A DNA stretch of 64,000 bases from Arthrobacter sp. Leaf69 (lineage in GTDB: Bacteria > Actinomycetota > Actinomycetes > Actinomycetales > Micrococcaceae). The notes beneath the pieces are model-generated. The model made no database searches. It was not told the origin of the DNA and saw only the letters and a program-made list of their open reading frames with translations. The DNA is taken from positions 776,724-840,723 of the forward strand of contig NZ_LMLR01000010.1 in NCBI RefSeq assembly GCF_001422645.1. Direction: 5' to 3'. The position numbers were made by a program, and so were the translations under genes. Shown in pieces: positions 7,406 to 15,875 of the stretch; position 1 is the stretch's first letter, and every line of letters starts with the position of its first letter.

Positions 7406-8569
7406 ATGGGGGGCATGGCTACCGCAGAAAGTTATGTCCTGGCGATCGGCACCAAAAAAGGTCTCTGGCTGGCGACGAGCCCGGACCGCAAAGACTGGTC
7501 CCTCTCCGGCCCGCATTTCCTGATGAGCGAAGTCCCCAGCATCGGCATTGACACCCGAGACGGCCGGACCCGGATCCTTGTCGGAGTCCGCTCCGAGCAC
7601 TGGGGACCCACCGTTTTCCACTCCGATGACCTGGGCGAAACGTGGAACGAGCCCGAACAGGGCGCCATCCGCTTCCCTGAGGGCACCGACGCGGCCCTGG
7701 AGCGGGTCTGGCAGATCCATCCCGACGCCGAGTCCCGTCCCGGCGTCGTCTGGGCCGGCTGCGAGCCGATCTCGGTCTGGAAGTCCACCGACGGCGGTGA
7801 ACACTTCGAGCTCAACCGCGGGCTCTGGGACCACCCCCACCGCGGCGAATGGGGTGCCGGTTACGGCGGCGCCGCGGCGCACTCGATCGTCGTCGACCAC
7901 ACCGGAGAGAAGGTCCACGTCGCGATGAGTACCGGCGGTGTCTACCGTTCGCTGGACGGCGGGAGCTCCTGGGAGCCGCGCAACAAGGGAATCTCGGCCT
8001 ACTTTATGCCCGATCCCAACCCGGAATTCGGCCAGTGCGTGCACAAGATCGCGGCCGATTCCGCCGTCGACGGCCGGCTCTACGCGCAGAACCACCACGG
8101 CGTCTACCGCAGTGACGACGACGCCGAGAACTGGGAATCCATCGCGGATGGCCTTCCGGCGGACTTCGGTTTCGTGATGCTCACGCACCCCGGGCGGGCC
8201 GGTACCGCCTGGGTGATCCCGCTCAAGGCCGACGGCGAACGGATTCCCCCGGAGGGCAGACTCGCGGTCCACCGGACCGACGACGCCGGGGCGACCTGGA
8301 AGCGCCTGGACGCCGGGCTGCCCGAAAAGGAATTCAATTCCGTGCTTCGGGACGCCGCCTGCGTTGACACGGCAGAGCCGGCCGGCGTGTACTTTGGCAC
8401 CCGCGGCGGCAGCGTCTACGCCAGCGCCGACGAGGGTGAGCACTTCGCCGAGGTGGCCTCGCACCTGCCGGACGTGCTGTGCGTTCGTGCCTCCGCCGTG
8501 TCCGGCGCCGCTTTGCCAGGCGCCGCTTTGTCCGGATCAGCGGTGTCCGCATCCGCGGCGGGCGCCTGA
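7406..8569 (+). CDS. BNR/Asp-box beta-propeller protein (sialidase-like fold)
   Basis: About 387 residues forming a beta-propeller. Six Asp-box-like motifs recur: SDDLGETW, STDGGEHF, SLDGGSSW, SDDDAENW, TDDAGATW and SADEGEHF. These are fold markers, not proof of sialidase activity; the arginine triad of true sialidases is not evident. No signal peptide is seen, so it is probably cytoplasmic. The C-terminus is a low-complexity Ala/Ser/Gly tail. Start at ATG 7406 (AGGGTGG 5 nt upstream) or ATG 7415. The next gene, a MoaD/ThiS-like protein, starts 5 nt downstream, suggesting a joint function. Confidence 0.8.
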   Translation: MGGMATAESYVLAIGTKKGLWLATSPDRKDWSLSGPHFLMSEVPSIGIDTRDGRTRILVGVRSEHWGPTVFHSDDLGETWNEPEQGAIRFPEGTDAALERVWQIHPDAESRPGVVWAGCEPISVWKSTDGGEHFELNRGLWDHPHRGEWGAGYGGAAAHSIVVDHTGEKVHVAMSTGGVYRSLDGGSSWEPRNKGISAYFMPDPNPEFGQCVHKIAADSAVDGRLYAQNHHGVYRSDDDAENWESIADGLPADFGFVMLTHPGRAGTAWVIPLKADGERIPPEGRLAVHRTDDAGATWKRLDAGLPEKEFNSVLRDAACVDTAEPAGVYFGTRGGSVYASADEGEHFAEVASHLPDVLCVRASAVSGAALPGAALSGSAVSASAAGA

Positions 8570-8574
8570 GTCGC

Positions 8575-8862
8575 GTGCCCGGAATTAGTGTGGTGTTGCC
8601 CAGTGTGCTCCAGCCGCTGGCCGGCGGGCAGTCCTTCCTGACTGCGCCCGCCGACACAGCGGTGACGGTGGAGGGTGTCCTGGACGAGGTGACCGGGGAG
8701 TACCCGGCGCTGTCGAGGCGGTTGCGGGATGAGACCGGGGCGATCCGACGCTACGTGAATATATACGTCAACGGGAATGAGATCCGCCGCCTGCAGGGCC
8801 TGGCCACGGAGGTTTCCCCCGGCGGGGAGGTCCTGATCATCCAGTCCGTCGCGGGCGGCTAG
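8575..8862 (+). CDS. MoaD/ThiS-family ubiquitin-like protein
   Basis: A 95-residue beta-grasp protein ending in Gly-Gly (IIQSVAGG), the hallmark of MoaD, ThiS and related sulfur carriers that are adenylated or thiocarboxylated at the C-terminus. A central VNIYVNGNEIRRLQG and LATEVSPGGEVLII fit the family. The start is GTG 8575, 5 nt after the BNR stop. No molybdopterin or thiamine gene is adjacent, so a classical MoaD or ThiS role is uncertain. The close link to the BNR gene is the main clue. Confidence 0.85.
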   Translation: MPGISVVLPSVLQPLAGGQSFLTAPADTAVTVEGVLDEVTGEYPALSRRLRDETGAIRRYVNIYVNGNEIRRLQGLATEVSPGGEVLIIQSVAGG

Positions 8863-8867
8863 CAGCC

Positions 8868-9104
8868 TCAGGCGACCCGCCAGAGGCTGCACTCGTCCGT
8901 GTTGATGGCTTTCCGCGTGCCGGACTGCCGGTCCATGATCCACACGACGCCGATTCCTGGCGCGGTTTCCTGGACGCTGCCGCGGCGGATCACGACGTCG
9001 TCGTAATTCGGGCCGACTTTCAGCCGCGCCTCGATCTCGTCGCCGCGGTGCAGCTGATCCAGGGCACGGATACGGGTTACATGGGCGTTGGCTTCCTTCA
9101 ACAT
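8868..9104 (-). CDS. Hypothetical 78-residue protein
   Basis: Not recognised. The sequence is mixed alpha/beta with a basic N-terminal part and the C-terminal segment GIGVVWIMDRQSGTRKAINTDECSLWRV, which looks like a small beta-barrel or SH3-like unit. The ATG at 9104 has AGGAGG 8 nt upstream, a strong ribosome site. It is convergent with the MoaD-like gene (5 nt between stops). No membrane segment. Confidence 0.65.
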   Translation of the reverse strand: MLKEANAHVTRIRALDQLHRGDEIEARLKVGPNYDDVVIRRGSVQETAPGIGVVWIMDRQSGTRKAINTDECSLWRVA

Positions 9105-9287
9105 GGCGGGGCCTCCTGGACTGGAGAGTGGTGCCTGCTCTTGCCGGCACTTCCAGTGTCCTGCGCCAATGTTGCCGCCGCGTTTCGGCCCGGTAAGACG
9201 TGCGTAAGCGTTCGACGCCGGGGGAGTTGCCGGCGTCAGGGCCCGGCGGGGAGATTTAAGGGACCCGGTGCCTTGCGGCCCGGCGGC

Positions 9288-10982
9288 TCAGGGGATGTGG
9301 CGTTCGCCCGGGCGCTGGATCCGGAACCACCGGTATCCGTACCGGCCCAGCTCCAGCTCGAATCCGCCGTCGTCCGCCAGGCCGATGTCCTGGCCGTCCA
9401 AAAGGTCCCGCAGGTACGCGCCCTCGAAACCGGACTCCGGGTCCCCGGCCGGGCCGACATTCGCCGCCACCGAGGCCGGTTCCGCCCCGAAATTGTGGGC
9501 CAGGACCACCGTGGATCCGCCCCAGGAACACCGGTGCAGAAGCACCTTCGAGGCGGGCTGTTTGATGAGTTCGAAGTCGCCCCACCCCAGCTCGGGGCTT
9601 TCCCGGTAGCGCTGGATCAGGGTGGCCATGAAGTTCCACAGCGACTCCGGGTCACGCTTCGCCGCGGCGGCGTTGACGGTCTTCGGCCCGAAGTAGCCGT
9701 CCACCACCTGCGCCACGAGGTCCTTTGGGGCGGCGGTCGAGAATCCGCCGTTCTCGGTGTCATTCCATTGCATGGGGGAACGCACGGCCGAACGGCCTTT
9801 CGCCGAGAGGTCCTCTCCCATGCCGATTTCCTCGCCGTAGAAGAGCACCGGGGTTCCGGGCAGCGCAAACATAAGCGAGTACACCATACGGATCCGGGCG
9901 GGGTCGCCGTCGAGCATGGTGGGCAGCCGGCGGCGCAGGCCGCGGCCGTACATCTGCATGTCCTCGTCCGGCCCGAACACGGCAAAAACCTCCTCGCGCT
10001 CGGCGTCGCTGAGCTTGTCCAGGGTCAGTTCGTCGTGGTTGCGGACAAACATGGCCCACTGGTTGTCCGGATGGATCTTCGGGCGGGCGCTGAGTGACTT
10101 GGCCAGTGGCCGGGCGTCCTCCCGGGCGAGGGACAAGTACAGGTTCTGCATGGACAGGAAGTCGAACTGCATGTTCAGCTCGTTCCCGGCCGCGCCGCCG
10201 AAGTACTTCAGCTGCTCCTTGTAGGGCACATTGACCTCGCCCAGCAGCAGGCCGCTGCCGTTGCGGCGGTTGAGGAAGCTGCGGAGCGCGCTGAGGTAGT
10301 CGTGCGGATCGACCTGCGCCGAACCTTCCTTGGACGTGCCCTGCAGCTCCAGGAAAAACGGGACCGCGTCGAGGCGGAAGCCGTCCAGTCCCAGCTGCAG
10401 CCAGAACCCCATGGACTTGGCGATCTCGTCCCGCACCTTCGGATTTGCCACATTGAGGTCCGGCTGGTGCTTGGCGAACATGTGCAGGTACCACTCACCG
10501 GTGGCCTTGTCCTGGGTCCAGATGGACGTCTCCTCGCCGGGGAACACCACCTGCTCCGACGTGTCCGGGGGCGTGTCCTTGCGCCAGACGTAGTAATCGC
10601 GGAACGGGTTGTCCACCGACTTGCGGGACTCCACGAACCAGGGGTGCTTGTCCGAGGTGTGGTTGAGGACAAAGTCCGCGATCACGCGCATCCCCCGGTC
10701 TTTCGCGGTCCGGATGAACTCCACCACGTCGCCCAAATTGCCCAGCCGCCGGTCCACGCCGTACAGATCAGTGACGTCGTAGCCGTCGTCCTTGTCCGGG
10801 GTGGGGTAGAAGGGCATGAGCCAGATGCACGTCACGCCCAGGGCCGCGAGGTAGTCCACACGCTGGATCAGGCCGCCGAAATCGCCGGTGCCGTCGCCGT
10901 CGCCGTCGAAGAATGTCTCCGGGTCCAGGCAATAGATGACGGCGTTTTTCCACCACAGGTCCGAGGTCTTGGCGATTCTCAC
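9288..10982 (-). CDS. GH13 alpha-amylase/trehalose-synthase-like glycosidase
   Basis: A 564-residue GH13 TIM-barrel enzyme. The catalytic residues are Asp205 (GFRLDAV), Glu249 (LLGEV) and Asp317 (RNHDE); conserved region I is DFVLNHTSDKHPWF (about 103-116). The whole-domain pattern resembles trehalose synthase-like GH13 proteins, which interconvert maltose and trehalose or hydrolyse alpha-glucosides; the exact reaction is not settled here. No signal peptide, so cytoplasmic. The start overlaps the stop of the LLM oxidoreductase by four bases, so the two form one unit. Confidence 0.85.
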   Translation of the reverse strand: MRIAKTSDLWWKNAVIYCLDPETFFDGDGDGTGDFGGLIQRVDYLAALGVTCIWLMPFYPTPDKDDGYDVTDLYGVDRRLGNLGDVVEFIRTAKDRGMRVIADFVLNHTSDKHPWFVESRKSVDNPFRDYYVWRKDTPPDTSEQVVFPGEETSIWTQDKATGEWYLHMFAKHQPDLNVANPKVRDEIAKSMGFWLQLGLDGFRLDAVPFFLELQGTSKEGSAQVDPHDYLSALRSFLNRRNGSGLLLGEVNVPYKEQLKYFGGAAGNELNMQFDFLSMQNLYLSLAREDARPLAKSLSARPKIHPDNQWAMFVRNHDELTLDKLSDAEREEVFAVFGPDEDMQMYGRGLRRRLPTMLDGDPARIRMVYSLMFALPGTPVLFYGEEIGMGEDLSAKGRSAVRSPMQWNDTENGGFSTAAPKDLVAQVVDGYFGPKTVNAAAAKRDPESLWNFMATLIQRYRESPELGWGDFELIKQPASKVLLHRCSWGGSTVVLAHNFGAEPASVAANVGPAGDPESGFEGAYLRDLLDGQDIGLADDGGFELELGRYGYRWFRIQRPGERHIP

Positions 10983-11974
10983 AGCAGCACCTCCCGGTCC
11001 TGCCGCGGGCTCCCGGACGCGCGAAGCTGCGGGAGCACGTGTTCCGCGAAAGTATGGATGAACGGCGCCTGCTCCTGCCCGACGAAGTGCAGGTACAGCT
11101 CATCGAAGCCCAGTTCGAGATATTCGGAGAGCCACTGCGCGTGCTGCCCGGTGTCCGCGGAGATGTTCACCACCTTGCGGACCTGTTCCTCGCCGACGTC
11201 GGCACTGACGCCGTCGAAGTGGGCCGCCGTCGGGAGGTCCCAGGGGATGGGCGGGGCGAAGACGTTGCTGCGCCACTGGTCCAGGGCCACCGCAACGGCC
11301 TCCTGTTCCGTCGGCGCCCACGACAGGTGCACCTGCAGCACGGCCTTGCCCCGGCCGCCGGCGTCGCGGTAGGCAGCGAGCATGTCCCTCAATTTCGCGT
11401 GCGGCTGGTTGACCGTCACGAGCCCGTCCGCCCAGGCCGCCCCGCGCCGAGCGGTTTCCACGCTGACGGCCGGGGCGATGAGCGGCGGCTTGATTTCCGG
11501 CACATCCCAGATCCTGGCCTGATGGACGGTGACCAGGCCGTCCCGGGTCACTTCCTGGCCGTCATGGAGTTCGCGGATGATCTGGACGGCTTCCTCGAGC
11601 CGCTGCTGCCGGGTCGCCTTGTCCGGCCAGACCTCGCCGGTGACGTGCTCGTTCATGTACTCGCCGCTGCCCGGCGCCAGCCAGAACCGGCCGGGGAACA
11701 TGTCCGCCAGGGTGGCCGACGCGTGCGCGATGATGGCCGGGTGGTAGCGCTGGCCGGGCGCCGTGACCACACCAAGGCGCAGCTTGGTGGTGGCCAGGGC
11801 TGCCCCCAGCCAGGACCAGGCAAAGCCCGAATGCCCCTGCCGGGCGGACCAGGGCTCGATGTGGTCGGAGCACATGGCGGCGTCGAAACCCGCCTGCTCG
11901 GCCAGCTGCACGTCCTTGAGGAGCCGGCCGGGGCTGATCTGTTCATGGGAAGCGTGGAAACCGAGGGTAGCCAT
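10979..11974 (-). CDS. LLM-class flavin-dependent oxidoreductase (TIGR03885-like)
   Basis: A 331-residue luciferase-like TIM barrel: FHASHEQISPG at the N-terminus, CSDHIEPW at about 35-42, and GSGEYMNEHVTG in the middle. The family uses FMN or F420; some members (TIGR03885) are recurrently found beside a GH13 enzyme, as here. Substrate unknown. The ATG is at 11974. It is the first gene of the LLM-GH13 pair, with a 4-nt overlap. Divergent from ligC. Confidence 0.78.
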   Translation of the reverse strand: MATLGFHASHEQISPGRLLKDVQLAEQAGFDAAMCSDHIEPWSARQGHSGFAWSWLGAALATTKLRLGVVTAPGQRYHPAIIAHASATLADMFPGRFWLAPGSGEYMNEHVTGEVWPDKATRQQRLEEAVQIIRELHDGQEVTRDGLVTVHQARIWDVPEIKPPLIAPAVSVETARRGAAWADGLVTVNQPHAKLRDMLAAYRDAGGRGKAVLQVHLSWAPTEQEAVAVALDQWRSNVFAPPIPWDLPTAAHFDGVSADVGEEQVRKVVNISADTGQHAQWLSEYLELGFDELYLHFVGQEQAPFIHTFAEHVLPQLRASGSPRQDREVLL

Positions 11975-12068
11975 TGTTCATGTCTACCGTCGCCCCGGCG
12001 GGTTGTCGAGGAAATCCAGCCCGGCCGGCCTCTGGCGGGCGGCGTCAGGCGGGACCACAATGGGGCCT

Positions 12069-13145
12069 ATGCAACTGCCCCTGATGCCCCCGGTCGCGCC
12101 CATGCTTGCCAAGTCTGTGCCGTCCCTGCCCGAGGGCGCGATGATGTTCGAGCCGAAGTGGGACGGGTTCCGGTCCATCATCTTCCGCGACGGCGGGGAC
12201 GTGGAGATCGGCAGCCGCAACGGCAAGCCCCTGACCCGCTACTTCCCCGAACTGGTCGAGGCGCTGAAGGCAAACCTCCCGCCGCGCTGCGTGCTCGACG
12301 GCGAGATCATTATGGTCGGGGCCTCCGGTGACCGGCTCGACTTCGACACCCTGCAACAGCGGATCCACCCGGCCGCGAGCCGGGTCCGGCTGCTGGCCGA
12401 GCAGACGCCGGCGAGCTTTGTCGCGTTCGATCTGCTGGCGCTCGACGACGAGGACCTCACCGGCCGTCCCTTCGCCGAGCGGCGCGGGGCCCTGGAACGC
12501 GTGCTCGCCGGGAGCGCGGCGCCGATCCACCTCACCGCCGCGACCCGGGACAGGGGAACCGCCGGGGAATGGTTCCACCAGTTCGAGGGAGCCGGGCTCG
12601 ACGGGATCGTCGCCAAACCGCTGGACGGGCCATACCTGCCGGACAAGCGCTCCATGTTCAAGATCAAGCATGCACGCACAGCCGACTGCGTTCTCGCCGG
12701 GTACCGGGTGCACACGTCCGGCCCGGACCGGGTCGGTTCGCTGCTGCTGGGACTTTACGACGACGCCGGAAGACTCGCCAGCGTGGGCGTGGTGGGGGCC
12801 TTCCCGCTGCAGCGCCGCAAGGAACTTTTCGAGGAACTTCAGCCACTGGTGACCAGTTTCGAGGACCACCCCTGGGACTGGGGCCGGCAAGAGGCCGGGA
12901 CCCGTACTCCGCGCAACGCCGAGGGCAGCCGGTGGAGCGGGAGCAAGGACCTCACCTTCACTCCGCTCCGGCCGGAGCGTGTGGTGGAGGTGAAGTACGA
13001 CCACATGGAAGGCGAGCGGTTCCGCCACACGACGCAGTTTGTGCGGTGGCGCCCGGACCGGGACCCGCGTTCGTGCACTTACGAACAGCTCGAGGAGCCG
13101 GTCAAGTTCGATCTGGCCGTGGTGCTGGGTACCGGCGGGGACTGA
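12069..13145 (+). CDS. ligC: ATP-dependent DNA ligase, LigC type
   Basis: At 358 residues it equals the length of M. tuberculosis LigC. Motif I is EPKWDGFR with the adenylated Lys30, motif III CVLDGEI, motif IV GLDGIVAKP and motif V FKIKHARTADC; an OB domain with the conserved W-R-P ending follows. Such ligases are stand-alone repair enzymes, related to the ligase part of LigD in non-homologous end joining. ATG 12060 (nine bases upstream) is an alternative start. No Ku or LigD gene is next to it. Confidence 0.9.
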   Translation: MQLPLMPPVAPMLAKSVPSLPEGAMMFEPKWDGFRSIIFRDGGDVEIGSRNGKPLTRYFPELVEALKANLPPRCVLDGEIIMVGASGDRLDFDTLQQRIHPAASRVRLLAEQTPASFVAFDLLALDDEDLTGRPFAERRGALERVLAGSAAPIHLTAATRDRGTAGEWFHQFEGAGLDGIVAKPLDGPYLPDKRSMFKIKHARTADCVLAGYRVHTSGPDRVGSLLLGLYDDAGRLASVGVVGAFPLQRRKELFEELQPLVTSFEDHPWDWGRQEAGTRTPRNAEGSRWSGSKDLTFTPLRPERVVEVKYDHMEGERFRHTTQFVRWRPDRDPRSCTYEQLEEPVKFDLAVVLGTGGD

Positions 13146-13233
13146 TCCGGCGCATCTGGTCGGCGCCCCGTTTGCGGAGACGGCTCCCGACGCTCCCGCC
13201 CGGTTGCTTTTGCACCGCACTCCGGGGACACGG

Positions 13234-13266
13234 AAAAACCCGGCGTGTCCTGAGGAACACGCCGGG
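13234..13266 (-). terminator. Intrinsic terminator after the shikimate-type transporter gene
   Basis: Perfect 10-bp stem (13239-13248 with 13257-13266), 8-nt loop, followed on the minus strand by T5 (plus-strand A at 13234-13238). It is about 48 nt past the transporter stop. It lies between two convergent genes and may also slow ligC transcription. Confidence 0.8.
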
Positions 13267-13313
13267 CTTCCGGGGGTGCGGCCCGAAGCAACCGGGCAGG
13301 AACGCTGAGCGCG

Positions 13314-14633
13314 CTACTTGACGCCGAGCTCCTTGGTGGGAATCTTGAAGGATTCCTTGGCGGTCAGGGCCGAGACGGCCGAGATCAGGCAGATGACGGC
13401 GGTGAAGATGCTGATCTGGACCCAGCCGCCGGGCTTGGTGCCTCCCATGGCGGCGACGATCGCCGGGGCGAAGCCTGCCATCAGGAAGCCGAGCTGGGTG
13501 CCGATGGCCAGGCCGGAGAAGCGGACCTTGGTGGTGAACATTTCGGCGTAGAACGCGGGCCAGACAGAGTTGGCGGCCGCGTAGCCGAAGGAGAAGAAGC
13601 CGATGGCGGCCAGGAACATCAGCGGGACACTGCCGGACTCGAGGCTGAGCAGGAACACCGGCGTCAGGACGGCGCTGGCGACGGCGCCGTAGATGAAGAC
13701 CGGCTTGCGGCCGATCCGGTCCGCGAGCATGCCGAAGAGCGGCTGGGTGCCGAGGGCCAGGAAGTTCGCGCCGACGACCAGCCAGAGGGTGGTGGTGCCG
13801 TCCACGCCGGCGACGTTCTTGGCGTAGGCGATGGCCAGCGTGCCGAACACGGTGGAGACAGCGGCGATGAAGGCGCATGCGACGACGCGGAGGACATCGC
13901 GCCAGTGGTGCTTGAGCAGGTCTGCGACGGGAAGCTTGGAGATCTGCGCGTTCTTCTGGGCTTCCTCGAACGCGGGCGGCTCGTGCAGGGTGCGGCGGAT
14001 GAAGAACGCAACAATCACCACGACGGCGCTGAGCCAGAACGGGATGCGCCAGCCGATGCCGTACTTGATCTCGTCCGGCAGGGCCAGGACGGGGATGAAG
14101 ACGAGGGCCGCGAGGATCTGGCCGCCCTGGGTGCCGGTCAGGGTCCAGGAGGTGAAGAAGGCGCGACGGTTATCCGGGGCGTGTTCCAGTGTCATGGACG
14201 AGGCGCCCGCCTGCTCGCCGGCCGCGGAAAGGCCCTGGCAGAGCCGCGCCAGCACCAGCAGGGCCGGAGCCCACCAGCCGATGGTGTTGAAGTCCGGCAG
14301 GCAGCCGATCATGAACGTTGAGGCTCCCATCAGCAGGAGTGTGAACATAAGGACCTTGCGGCGGCCCACCCGGTCACCGAAGTGCCCCAGGATAACGGCG
14401 CCGATCGGCCGGGCGACGTAGGCGAATCCGAAGGTCGCGAAGGACATGATCGCCGCATTGGCGCCGGCGTCGGGGAAGAAGACCGTGGGGAAGATCAGTG
14501 CGGCGGCTGATCCGAAGATGAAGAAGTCGTAGTACTCGACGGCGCTGCCCAGGAAACTGGCGAGGGCTGCCTTCTTCGGCGTCCCGGCCGGTGCGTCAGT
14601 GCCCGGCGTCGTAGACGGGAGTGTCTGGCTCAT
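13314..14633 (-). CDS. shiA: MHS-family MFS transporter, probable shikimate/dehydroshikimate uptake
   Basis: A 439-residue proton symporter of the metabolite:H+ symporter type. The N-terminus (AVEYYDFFIFGSAAALIFP) and the loop 2-3 motif (GHFGDRVGRRKVL) are typical; about 12 membrane helices can be traced. AAAGGAA precedes the ATG. It is divergent from an IclR gene, which is followed by shikimate dehydrogenase- and dehydroshikimate dehydratase-type genes, so shikimate, dehydroshikimate or quinate is the likely substrate. Substrate choice rests on context and resemblance to ShiA. Confidence 0.8.
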   Translation of the reverse strand: MSQTLPSTTPGTDAPAGTPKKAALASFLGSAVEYYDFFIFGSAAALIFPTVFFPDAGANAAIMSFATFGFAYVARPIGAVILGHFGDRVGRRKVLMFTLLLMGASTFMIGCLPDFNTIGWWAPALLVLARLCQGLSAAGEQAGASSMTLEHAPDNRRAFFTSWTLTGTQGGQILAALVFIPVLALPDEIKYGIGWRIPFWLSAVVVIVAFFIRRTLHEPPAFEEAQKNAQISKLPVADLLKHHWRDVLRVVACAFIAAVSTVFGTLAIAYAKNVAGVDGTTTLWLVVGANFLALGTQPLFGMLADRIGRKPVFIYGAVASAVLTPVFLLSLESGSVPLMFLAAIGFFSFGYAAANSVWPAFYAEMFTTKVRFSGLAIGTQLGFLMAGFAPAIVAAMGGTKPGGWVQISIFTAVICLISAVSALTAKESFKIPTKELGVK

Positions 14634-14744
14634 GGAGTTCCTTTGTGTGACGACATTGTCGCGGATGGATCAGGAAGGTCTCGGCCGCCGCTGGCTTAAG
14701 TGTGCGGCAGCAGAAGGTTCGTGGAAAGACCCGGGACGAGTAGC

Positions 14745-14753
14745 CACATGGTG
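14745..14753. promoter_or_regulatory. Upstream copy of the IclR core CACATGGTG
   Basis: CACATGGTG is the reverse complement of the CACCATGTG core in the palindrome at 14832-14850. It lies 112 nt upstream of the transporter start and 92 nt from the other copy. Short flanking repeats (TAGC...GCTA, 14741-14760, and GCTAC...GTAGC, 14757-14775) surround it. Confidence 0.4.
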
Positions 14754-14831
14754 GGAGCTACTTGTGCCATGTAGCAATCATGACTGTGAGGGCGGTCACT
14801 TGTCAATAAAAATAATCACCATCTAGAAATA

Positions 14832-14850
14832 GCTCTCACCATGTGAGAGC
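14832..14850. promoter_or_regulatory. Palindromic operator before the IclR gene
   Basis: GCTCTCAC-CAT-GTGAGAGC: a perfect 8-bp inverted repeat with a 3-nt centre, ending 8 nt before the IclR ATG. It would overlap the start site or ribosome-loading region, consistent with autoregulation. Confidence 0.7.
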
Positions 14851-14858
14851 ATTTACCT

Positions 14859-15725
14859 ATGAGTGTGAATCAAGACACAGAAGTGCCCGAGGCTGCCGCT
14901 GCCCCTCCGGCCCCTGCCCGCAAGGGTGCAAAGGCCCCCCGGGGGGATGCGAAGGGGGATGCGAAGGAAGACTCCCGGACGGACATGGTCGGCAAGGCCC
15001 TGGGCCTGCTGGTCCTGCTCGGCGATGAGCCCCGCGGTGCCAGCGCCGCGGAGTTGTCCCGCAGGGCGGAACTGCCCTTCAGCACCACCTACCGCCTGCT
15101 GGGTTCCCTGACCCGGGACGGCTTTGTGGACTACGAGCCGGACGGGCGCCGCTACCACTTGGGCCTGCGGATCTTCCAGCTGGGGCAGCGCGTGTCCAAC
15201 CACCACGGGTTCGCCGGCACGGCCCTGCCGATCCTGCGGCGCGTCACGGACGAGACGGGCGAAGCCACTATCCTCTCCGTGCGCGACGGAAACCACCACC
15301 TCACAGTCAACAAAGTGGACGGACCGCAGACCTTCCGCGTCACGAGCGATCCGGGACACCTGGGCGCACTGCACACCACCTCGGTCGGCAAAGCGCTCGT
15401 GGCCTTCGCCGACGACGCCACCCGCAGCCGGCTGGTCGACGAGCTTGAGCTGGAGCCGCTGACCGAATTTTCCATCACGGACCGGGAGGCATTCCGGGCG
15501 GAGATCGAACTGGTCCGCCAGCGCGGCTTCGCCGTCATGGACCAGGAGAACGAACTGGGCATGCGGGCTGTCGCCGTTCCGGTGCTCAACGCCCAGGGCG
15601 CCGCCTTCGCCTCCCTCGCCACGGCAGTCCCGGTCTTCAGGATGAGTGTCGAGGCCCTCGTGGCCTTGGTCCCGCTGCTCCAGTCGGCTGCGGCCGAGCT
15701 GTCCGCCCGGCTGCCGCAGCAGTGA
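14859..15725 (+). CDS. IclR-family regulator of the shikimate/protocatechuate island
   Basis: A 288-residue IclR protein: an Ala/Pro/Lys-rich N-terminal extension (about 40 residues), a winged helix (ASAAELSRRAELPFSTTYRLLGSL, spread over about 58-82) and a C-terminal ligand-binding domain. IclR proteins control many quinate, shikimate and protocatechuate operons as activators or repressors. It is divergent from the transporter, with a perfect palindrome just before its start. No ribosome site is obvious. The ligand is probably an intermediate of the pathway. Confidence 0.85.
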   Translation: MSVNQDTEVPEAAAAPPAPARKGAKAPRGDAKGDAKEDSRTDMVGKALGLLVLLGDEPRGASAAELSRRAELPFSTTYRLLGSLTRDGFVDYEPDGRRYHLGLRIFQLGQRVSNHHGFAGTALPILRRVTDETGEATILSVRDGNHHLTVNKVDGPQTFRVTSDPGHLGALHTTSVGKALVAFADDATRSRLVDELELEPLTEFSITDREAFRAEIELVRQRGFAVMDQENELGMRAVAVPVLNAQGAAFASLATAVPVFRMSVEALVALVPLLQSAAAELSARLPQQ

Positions 15726-15747
15726 GGCGGCCATGAAATTTCCCGGT

Positions 15748-15766
15748 TTGTTCGGTAGTAGAACAA
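15748..15766. promoter_or_regulatory. Inverted repeat upstream of the dehydrogenase gene
   Basis: TTGTTC-N7-GAACAA, perfect 6-bp half-sites, 110 nt before the dehydrogenase start. It is different from the palindrome in front of the IclR gene, so a second regulator (for example the PcaR-like protein) could bind here. Confidence 0.4.
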
Positions 15767-15875
15767 CAGTGCAACATGCGAACATTTCCGGTACTGTAAT
15801 TTCCAACACCCGGCCCGCGGACGTCGCCTCGTGCGTCACCGCCCGCCGAGTGCCGTTGTCAAAGGAGCTATACGG

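Noticed and set aside
12060..12068. Upstream ATG of ligC as the start
   Set aside because: The downstream ATG gives the LigC family length of 358 residues; the upstream one cannot be excluded and is noted in the feature.
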